Notes under the pieces: model-generated
Databases searched by the model: none
Told to the model about the DNA's origin: nothing
What the model saw: the letters and a program-made list of their open reading frames with translations, nothing else
DNA from: Corylus avellana
Lineage: Eukaryota; Streptophyta; Magnoliopsida; Fagales; Betulaceae
Direction: 5' to 3'
NCBI RefSeq assembly: GCF_901000735.1
Contig: NC_081542.1
Coordinates: forward strand, 35,185,689-35,249,688
Length of the DNA: 64,000 nt
Translations under genes and position numbers: made by a program
Shown: in pieces, positions 56,801-64,000 of the stretch
Position numbering within the stretch: the stretch's first letter is position 1
How the letters are laid out: each line of letters starts with the position of its first letter

Positions 56801-59342
56801 TTTTGGTAGTTACAGGCCCGCTTTTCATAAAAAGAGATACAAAAATTTGATGCACTATCAAAGTGTTCCAAATTTTCACTTAATCTATAAAAAATAAAAA
56901 TAAAAATTAATAGTAGACAAAACCATCAGTGTTCAAAATTTTCACTTTAATCTATATAAAGAAAAAAGAAAAACAAATCATAGTTGAATAAGCTAAATTT
57001 GTAACAGACGCTTAATTAAAAGGTTCTAGAACCTACCATCAATTAGCACAACAAAGGTTGAAATATAAACTTAGTAGTATTGTTTCAAGTTTAACAAATA
57101 TCTTCATGATTCCCGTTAAAAATAGCACAACACTAGGGATAAAGAATAGTAATGAAAAGATAGTTTGATCAACAAAATGTAGATTTAGGGAAAATTTCCA
57201 GAAACTCCTTGTATGCAGCAAAGATTGATCAATGCTTTGTCATGGTATATTCCAGAATTCTCCAAAACTTGGTAGAGTTGCATACACTATCTTTTGTGGG
57301 ATGCTGTATTGTGAATAGGGCAGATAATAAAGCACTCAAATCACCCGAACACAAATAAAATTGATAAACAAGTATACCTGCATACAACTTTTGCGCACTC
57401 TATTCCAGGATTTCATTTTTCATTGAAAACATTGAAATTACAATAAGATCTGACATTCTCATATTAAGTTCACAAAGAGAACTTTCAAGCAGCGACACAG
57501 TTACAAGATTTTATACACACTCATGGGTTGTTAATGTATGAATATTGCTAATGACCAGAGTTGGCAATGTATAGATTGATTTTTTGAATGGCTATTTAAT
57601 GACTACAAAATCCAAATATTCCAAACTTGAATTGCTTCTCTCCACAATTTTACCAGAGTGAGGGGAAAAAATTAAGAACTACCGGTAGTCTTTAGACATA
57701 TACTCATAGTTCAAAGTATCCAAAATTTGTCCATTTTGTTTACTCTCGACTCGTGCATTAACACAAAAAAATTAAAAATACTGAAGCACTGTCTAAAGCA
57801 CTGATCCAACACCAAATTACCTTGCTTCTCTCAACAAAAACGACCTGTGCTCTACTCACCATCAAGTTGCATTCAAATGTCTTCTCTATAATTTAACAAG
57901 CACATAAAACAGGATTTTTGTTAAGAGAAACAAACTACCTGGGAGCCAGAACCAACACATGGATCACTTCCCCTCAAGCCATCTACAAGCTCTGTATATA
58001 ATTGTTCTTTAGGAGTTGGAGCAGGCGCACCAAAATAGGAGAATTCCACAACATCCACATCACACCATACACCTCCTGGCCCCTGCCACAAATATCAAAA
58101 AGACACTTCAACTTTCAAAGTAAAAATATGAGCTCACTCCATATCGTAGCAAGCTTGAAATCTCAACAAAAATTTGATATTCAACCCAGTTTCATTTATA
58201 AAGTTGGAGATGTGTAACAGGTCATACTTTTTATATTTTTCAACCCCTCTAGATATTTAATGTCTTTCCAAGAGGTTGTTAGCAAAGGAAAAGGTGCCAC
58301 TTGATTTCCTTGAAAGAGTATATGTGGGTCTAAGTTGGGGGGCTGCATGGGAAGAATTTTGATATCGGACAGTTTTATAAGAGAGGAAAAATGAATAGCA
58401 GATTGATGTTGTATGTGTTGTGGCAACTAGATGAGTTAGTATATCGAGTTTTGATCTATAGTTTGGTAGCTAGAGAGTTGGGTATAATTTCTGATACAAT
58501 TTGAAAAAGGAAGTATTTCCTTGTTTGCTATTAGTCAGTGTACATGATTTTATAGAGGAGTGATACAGCAGTTAGGGAGAGACTTAGATGATTTATAAAA
58601 ACGAAGAGAGAATCAAGGCATTTAAATCTATCAGGGAGTTGACCATAATTCCAACTATCAAGGCCAGCTAATAATTCAGAATGCAATTCCACTATGCCTT
58701 GTGCTGATAAAGAAAGGGAGATTTAGACTTCCAAAGGAGTTGAGCTTAATCTGGTTCATTTAAATCTTTATTCAAAAAACATATAACGAGATCATTTAAA
58801 GACACCTGAAAACCCAAAGCAAAGCCATAAGTACCAAATTTCCCCACCTCAAGGGCGGCAGGTAGACACTGGATGTGGTTGAGCCATTGCCTGTGAACTT
58901 TATGGGCAACAAAGACAAGAATAGCAGGGATATTTGTCAGGACACCCTTTCGGATTCGAAACCCAATTGCAGTGCCAAGACTAACTCGACGCAGGATCTT
59001 GCTATGAAATGCCCTAATGGTCATCAGCTCAAGCAAGGTGGTAGCTTGCTGCCCTGTTGGCAACCGCCCCAGAATTTCAGGCAGCACCTCCTTTTGAAGG
59101 TTTCCAAAGTAGTTTGCCCTATCTTCTGCCGCATCATTTAATCGACTTGAAGTAGGCCATGAGAAGTAGGCAGCACTGCTCTCAGAATGCTGAGGACCTG
59201 ATGCAAAGGGTTGATGTGGCGATGAACATGAGAAAGGTAGATTAGGATAGTTGCAGTAGTTCCTTTCCAAATCTAGAGCTGATTCCTCGGATTGTGTTGA
59301 TCCCGAGTGATGAAATCTTAAATCCAGTCTGTTCCTTTCCAT
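50833..59342 (-). CDS. NAL1: NARROW LEAF 1 (NAL1)-type trypsin-like serine protease, 5 coding exons
   Basis: Coding exons on the minus strand are 59342-58848, 58082-57939, 53216-52976, 52274-51774 and 51269-50833. All junctions are GT-AG and join in frame to 605 residues (rice NAL1: 582). The N-terminus (residues 1-165) carries NYFGNLQK and MTIRAFHSKILRR, typical of the family. The protease core spans about 214-440. Its triad is H243 (TNRHVAVDLDYP), D300 (RADGAF) and S394 (GDSGS), each nine residues after the triad I recall for rice NAL1 (H234, D291, S385). The C-terminus has a leucine-rich EAR-like stretch (VSLQLGE) and a basic nuclear signal (SKRRKH). In rice the nuclear protein shapes leaf width, vein pattern and grain number, and is reported to promote turnover of a TOPLESS-related co-repressor. 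Intron 2 is 4.7 kb. No disabling change is seen. Confidence 0.95.
53497..53547. repeat. 51-bp direct repeat, left of the mitochondrial insert
   Basis: TAGCTAAGATAGAGATAG...CATAATG is repeated, with about eight differences, at 53834-53884 on the other side of the ccmFN fragment. Confidence 0.8.
53548..53833 (+). pseudogene. ccmFN: Nuclear copy of mitochondrial ccmFN fragment (NUMT) in NAL1 intron 2
   Basis: The plus strand reads FTYKKKQPPAFGAAPAFWCI, then FFYQISGTWPNHGGG and GFLLCYWGRPQRHNVSKRGG. This matches the N-terminal part of CcmFN, the mitochondrial protein of the cytochrome c maturation (haem lyase) system. About 90 codons are covered without a stop, but with many substitutions. Where I recall edited protein having Leu, Trp, Trp and Leu, this copy has S, R, R and P (codons TCA, CGG, CGG, CCA), which are the unedited forms. 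It therefore came from mitochondrial DNA, not from edited RNA. It has no start context of its own and lies antisense to NAL1 inside an intron. Confidence 0.85.
53834..53884. repeat. 51-bp direct repeat, right of the mitochondrial insert
   Basis: TAGCTAAGCTAGAGATAG...CATTATG, partner of 53497-53547. Confidence 0.8.
54180..54800. repeat. Dispersed repeat fragment in NAL1 intron 2
   Basis: Phrases such as TACATGAAATATTTAATTGAAAT...GGTAAATAAG and TTAATCATTTAATTAATACTTAATC resemble segments near 12840-12990 and 7080-7160. It includes a C-run (54372-54382) next to an A-run. The element class is unknown. Confidence 0.35.
55954..56152. repeat. Tandem duplication of about 100 bp in NAL1 intron 2
   Basis: AGAAATGAAGGCCACAATATT...CGATTCAGCCA...ACTTGAAAAGGAGCTTAGGTTC...ATCATTTC occurs twice head to tail. 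The units differ mainly in the length of a poly-A run. Confidence 0.9.
56155..56515 (+). pseudogene. LINE ORF2 C-terminal relic in NAL1 intron 2
   Basis: This is the same domain as 37750-38420 (phrases RMYLSKGGRVTLIKSTL, PTYFMSLSS, and NCIEKLQQDFL across frames). It is antisense to NAL1 and broken by stops and frameshifts. The two copies differ considerably, so they are separate insertions. Confidence 0.8.
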
Positions 59343-60420
59343 CTTTCAGCTCTCCTACATAATATTCAATGCCTTAGAAACTTATAGTCATGAAACACTA
59401 TGAAATTACGAGGTTCAAATTTTAAATTTAGCAATCAAGTCTATCAGAGGATACTTTTGAATTATGCCAACAAATTATACAGCAAAGAAGCATGATGATT
59501 GTTACACACTAAATTAACAAATATAAAACAAGTCCATTTAATCCACAAAAAAACTAATAAAATCGGCAAAAACAAATGCGAACTAATAAAAACTTAATCC
59601 AAATGTAAAATCTTAGAAGTTAAAGAAAATAAGGACCCAAATCAAGAGTACATGAGAGAACCTACAAGCTCGTCCTAAACAGTGAAGCTTCATGCTCTCC
59701 AACTTCCTCTCTCAGAGACGATACTAATACGAGCTGTGAAGGTCCATAAGTATGTCAATTTTCCACGCACTTAAAAGGAAGCCGGAGACCAACAATATTT
59801 GAGGACGCACCCAAGAAAGAAAAAAATAAAATAATTAGCATCTCCACCGTCTCCAAAGCTCAAATAGAAAATAAAATTTGTAAAAAGGTATATGAGAAGT
59901 GAGCCCGCAAGAAAAATGGAAATTTAATAACACAAATGCAGACCCAGATAGGCAAACATAAACATTTCATCCAGAAATATAATAGTGAAGCAAAAAGGAC
60001 AAGTGAGGTAGCCACAAAGCTGGAAAGAGAGAAACACCAAAGGGTCCAATACTGTGTATAAAGAGAGAAGAAATATGAAAAAACCCAGAAGGCAAAGCAT
60101 ACCAAATGCATAGCTATGGCAAAAGCCCAGACAGAATATGCGAAAAAAATTGGAACTTGGAGGCTTATCCAGACAGAACTCACCGGTCAGCAATGGTGGA
60201 GCTGTGACGGAGGACTCAAAGCAAAGCCTCTTGAAGATTCTCATGCCCTAGTACAGATTTCTCGCCACACCCATCATCTATCAGGTAATCATCAAAGAAA
60301 GAAATTGACACCCTGCATAGAGATTGGTATTCTATGCCTGCAGGCTGCAGAAATGATAGTGTGAGAGGGAGAAAGAAATACACTTGGAAAGAGAGAGGCT
60401 TGAATCTAGAGAGAGAGAGA
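59343..60420 (-). promoter_or_regulatory. NAL1 5' UTR: non-coding exon, leader intron and upstream ORFs
   Basis: A strong donor (ACCG|GTGAGT) at 60184/60183 and an acceptor (TATGTAG|GAGAGC) at 59355/59354 predict a leader intron of about 830 bp. This leaves a non-coding exon from about 60420 to 60184 and 12 nt of leader before the start codon. The leader exon has short upstream ORFs. One starts at 60244, runs through the splice and overlaps the main start out of frame, ending at 59242-59244. A (CT)n run (minus strand, 60408-60424) lies near the likely transcription start. Confidence 0.5.
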
Positions 60421-60424
60421 GAGA

Positions 60425-62511
60425 AATAGCACTATTTTTAGACAGAGAAGCAAAAGAACTATTTTTGTAGTATCTGCTAATTTTGTAGTATAATAATACA
60501 AAAAACTATTGAAGCAAACATAAATATTTAATTCACACTTTTCTCCTTTCCTCCTTTTTTGTGGACTTTTATCTTTTCTTTTTGCCTTTTGTATGGATCA
60601 CAGCAATTCTTGGTGGGAGGATTTTAATGGAGGGGAGAGATGGGCCCATGGATTATATAGAGGAAAAATAATTTTCCTGAATCTCATTGATATTTAGATT
60701 GTTGGGGGTATAGGGGCCCATCCACGTTTGCTCCCCAAAAGTAGCACACCCTTCACCCCCAAATAATTCAATAATTCCCACTCCTATGAATGGTGTAGGG
60801 TAAGGGAAAAGATTGTACTCTTTTGTTCTTTTCACAATTTTTATTTTTATTTGTTTGTATTAATTTTCTAAATATTTTTTTACTTTTTATTTGTTTCCAC
60901 TAATTTTCAAAGATAATATATATATATATATATATATATGATTCAAAGGGTTATATGTTTTGGATTCTATGATGCTTTTTTTTCTAGGTGATGTTTTGAG
61001 GGTATAATTAAAAGATTTTTCAAAGATTATGGTGGGAAGAATTTTAGTTGGTGGGGCATAAAGGAAAGACTTGAACAAGTGCCCTTCCTCCTATCCCTTA
61101 AATATCATTACCACTTTTACTTATTTCCTCTAATGGGTTTTATCTCAATAGTCAAATTATACACCCTCTTTCTCTCTCTCTCTCATATAATGGTGGTATG
61201 CTCTTTATTTTCCGTGGCGAAGGCTATCTTAATAGTAAACTTGTTAGGAAAAAATTGCCCAATTGTCTTTCTAGAAGAATCTCTCTCTCTCTCCAAGTGT
61301 CCCACATTTGTCCCTTACATTATCTTAAACTTTTATCAGTGACATTATCTTCATCCGATCTTTCAATTATTAAATTATGATCATTCTACTCGTATTGAAA
61401 ATGGGTGTACCTTGTTATATATATAATGCTTATAGTTTATGTGTGTGCGTGTGAATATGATACTTTAATGCAATATGTGATTAGTGATGCAATTTGACAT
61501 TTCAATCACTAAGTTGAATTCTTAGGAAATCAATTCTAGCAAGCAAACAATATTTACTGCAAAATATATGAATCTTTTATAGAAATTAAAGATATTCTTT
61601 TTTCTCATAAATGGAATTCCTTGTTCCTCTTTCTAAAAATAGGAATAGGAGATTGAGATTTGACTCATCTCAATTGTCAAGGTTGCTTCATTCGGTGCAT
61701 AAGACGTTTGTTTAGGGTAGAGCCGACAATTTTTGACACGATCCGCGAACACGAAACGAAATTAAATTGTTGGGAAGAAAAACATCAAGGCGAGTCAAGC
61801 AAGAATACATTAATATGCATATTAGGACATCACTTCTATCTAAAAAGCCTAAGCTAATGGGCTTGGGTTTCATTATTGGGATGAGTCAAATGATATTGAT
61901 TCTTTAGCTAATCAATACATATTATTTGACTCATATTATTGGCTAAAGAATCAATACATATTAACCAATCAATACATAAGCTAATGGGTTTGGGTTTCAT
62001 GTGGCTAAAGAATTGATTGTTTTCATAAGGTCTTTCTGTCGAGGTGCAGGTAATCTGTGTATTCATAAACATATTTGTTTTTCTCAGGTAGTGTGTAAAT
62101 CGTTACACTTTTTATGAAGATTAGAAATTACCCGACAAGGAATTTTGCTACCTTAGGACTGTTGTTGTCACAATTGTAGAAAGAAAAGAGAGAGGGGTCC
62201 AAATTTGATTATATATATACATAAGAATTAATTACTTTACAGAGAATGAATTTTCTTTCTTTATAAAGAATAAAGAGATGAGATCCCATTCTGCATTTCA
62301 AAAAGGGAAAATATGATGGAATCCATGTGCTTTACTTGATTTTGACTTTGGACCGTACGTAGTTTTCAATTTTACTAATTTAAAACCGAAATTTTTCGAT
62401 ATTTTAAATCTGAAACTTTTATTTATTTATTTATTTTTGTTAAATAATCAACAAACAAAAAATGAAAATCATTTTTATATTGGGTCATTATATAGCAACA
62501 ATGGTCGGCAC
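60425..62511. other. NAL1 upstream region and unassigned DNA
   Basis: No gene recognised. It holds (AT)n at 60916-60940 and CT-rich stretches near 61160-61185 and 61276-61296. A phrase AAGCTAATGGGCTTGGGTTTCAT is repeated about 125 bp apart (61850 and 61978), with an inverted ATTGATTCTTTAGC / GCTAAAGAATCAAT pair between. A segment near 61725-61765 (TTTTTGACACGATCCGCGAACACGAAACGAAATTAA) resembles the end of a common plant hAT-type MITE. Confidence 0.45.
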
Positions 62512-62722
62512 CAGTGGCGGCGGAGGTACTTGAGGCTTTGGGGTGTCACGGCACCCCAAGCTTTTAAATTTTTTTTTTTTTTTTTTACTGTTTTTCTATA
62601 CAAGTTTCATATGGCATTCTAAAAAAATGATTTTTTTTTTCTCCTACTTACACAAGTTACCATTCGGTATCCTAAAATTTTTTTAGCGATACCTCCAATA
62701 TCAATTATTGGCTCTGCCACTT
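62512..62722. mobile_element. hAT-type MITE (CAGTGGCGG ends)
   Basis: The ends CAGTGGCGGCGGAGG and (inverted) AAGTGGCAGAGCC bound 211 bp with GGCACCCCAAGC inside, as in a common plant hAT-like family. The flanks GTCGGCAC (62504-62511) and GTTGGCAC (62723-62730) agree at 7 of 8 positions. Confidence 0.75.
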
Positions 62723-62730
62723 GTTGGCAC

Positions 62731-63199
62731 GACAATCAGCATTGACGTCATCACCTCTACAGCAGCTCCTGGTCGCTGATTTTGCTCCTAAGCATGCTGG
62801 GCCTCTTGGTCGACAAGATTGTGCAACCCTTTACCATCACCAACCGTCGTGGTTGGGTCACCCAACCACCATTCCCAGGCATGACCACCTAGCCACCGTG
62901 GTTAGCTCATGACCACACATCTTTTTTTTCTTTTTTCTTTTTCCTTTTTATAGGAAAAAGGTAATTATATTTTTTCATATCATTTTTTGTTATTTATTTG
63001 GTTTTTTTTTAAAAAAAAATGAATGAACATCTCGAATTTTAAATAATTGTAATTTAAAAAAAATAAAAAATAAAAAACTGAATTGTAAATATCAAAATCG
63101 GATAAAAGTAAAAGGGTCCCATTATATTTTCCCGGATGATTTCTACATAAAATATATTGATTTTTATTTTTATTTTTTGACATGTCCGCACAATTAAAG
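62731..63199. other. Unassigned DNA
   Basis: A GC-richer stretch at 62740-62910 (CAACCACC / GACCACC repeats) is followed by A/T-rich low complexity. No gene recognised. Confidence 0.45.
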
Positions 63200-63204
63200 G
63201 GAAA

Positions 63205-63425
63205 GATGAAGGGAAATTCGATCTAGTAATTTCTGCTTCATGAGGCGTGGTTTCTGGCCGATTGAACTATTCCTTAAAAACAAATATTCAATATTTAAGA
63301 TAATAAAATAACTTACATTTCGTTTTACCAAATAACATATACTTGTCCCAAAATAGTAACTCGATCGACTAGAAATCACGCCTCATGAAATTGAGGTTAT
63401 TAGTTCGAATTATCTTCCCATTTTT
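63205..63425. mobile_element. Foldback MITE
   Basis: GGGAAATTCGATCTAGTAATTTC...TTCATGAGGCGTGGTTTCTGGCCGATTGA on the left is the imperfect inverse of TCGATCGACTAGAAATCACGCCTCATGAA...TTAGTTCGAATTATCTTCCC on the right. Confidence 0.65.
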
Positions 63426-63429
63426 CACC

Positions 63430-63698
63430 CCTTCTAAGGACGAGTACTCTCAAATGTGATATAATTTTTCAAATCACCAATAGATCGAAATTCAATACTG
63501 ATCATTCCAAATTCAACAATGATTTTAAGAGTCATATCATATTTGTAGGGACTTTAAAAACACTCTAGTCTTCCTTATATTATTATTCTCTACAAACATA
63601 TTAAAAAAAAAAGTTCATAAGCATTGTTTATTTTTCATCATATTTATTCTTCAATTTCTACTGAAAAGTGATTAATTACAACTCAATCTTGGTCGATC

Positions 63699-63738
<40 letters not shown>

Positions 63739-64000
63739 AAGGCCACCTCCAACACAAAAGTTATCCTTGGGACAAATTCAAGAATGCAATAATTGGAGGG
63801 GTGTGTGCCCATAAATGGGTTCCACCACAGCCTGACCCTTGAAAAAGATGGGTGATTTTGCAAGGGCACTCACCCTGGGTCTTGTCGGGGCCTGAAACTC
63901 AATCAATTATACTATGCAAATTAAGCCTTCTCTCTCTCTCTCTCTACATTTACACCCAAAATACAAAGTGATTCACCTCACCCTTTTCTCTTTGTCTTTC
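63430..64000. other. Unassigned DNA, including a half MITE and a GA repeat
   Basis: 63500-63590 resembles one half of the MITE at 16385-16550 (GATTTTAAGAGTCATATCAT). A (GA)n run is at 63704-63731, and CT-rich stretches are near 63930. No gene recognised. Confidence 0.45.

Noticed and set aside
59860..60183. Minus-strand frames of 106-107 codons with hydrophobic runs upstream of NAL1
   Set aside because: They lie mostly in the predicted leader intron and are pyrimidine-rich; only the upstream ORF part before the donor may be translated.

Overview
The window is nuclear DNA from a flowering plant, most likely a core eudicot and perhaps woody. It is AT-rich and dominated by transposable-element debris. 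It contains two spliced protein genes with GT-AG introns and two MIR167 genes. The species cannot be named from the sequence.

Host genes, left to right: (1) a MIR167 gene on the minus strand (hairpin 9263-9544) with the canonical miR167 sequence; (2) a three-exon gene on the plus strand (35751-40002) for a PDRG1-like prefoldin-family protein of 166 residues; (3) a second MIR167 gene on the plus strand (hairpin 43565-43742), an inverted copy of the first, including about 0.4 kb of promoter, with one base changed at nucleotide 2 of the mature miRNA; (4) a five-coding-exon gene on the minus strand (59342-50833) for a NARROW LEAF 1 (NAL1)-type trypsin-like serine protease of 605 residues with an intact H243-D300-S394 triad and a non-coding 5' exon near 60184-60420. 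The large intron of the NAL1 gene holds a fragment of mitochondrial ccmFN between two 51-bp direct repeats, a LINE relic and a 0.1-kb tandem duplication.

Transposon layout: 1-2758 is an inverted near-duplicate of 18684-21409 and stops at a 100-N assembly gap (2759-2858). 2859-5433 is the right part of a CACTA (En/Spm) element, with transposase remnants and a dense subterminal repeat array. 5460-6370 is a Ty1/copia RNase H relic plus LTR. 12.5-18.8 kb holds several MITEs, two hAT-type elements, a LINE RNase H relic and a non-autonomous Mutator-like element (17910-18819, 9-bp TSD). 19386-24158 is a complete non-autonomous LTR element (minus strand, tRNA-Asp-type primer site, 5-bp TSD GCTTG) inserted in a LINE ORF1 relic. 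24.9-27.7 kb is a decayed Ty3/gypsy pol (minus). 27.7-35.3 kb is a stack of LTR fragments, including relatives of the 19386-24158 family, one with a decayed gag-like ORF. 40.3-41.0 kb is an LTR fragment, and MITEs recur up to 63.6 kb.

The genes do not form an operon-like unit. The MIR167 pair probably arose by a local inverted duplication, now separated by PDRG1 and about 30 kb of transposons. miR167 (regulator of ARF6/ARF8) and NAL1 (reported to influence auxin transport and leaf width in rice) are both linked to auxin biology, but their proximity here may be chance.
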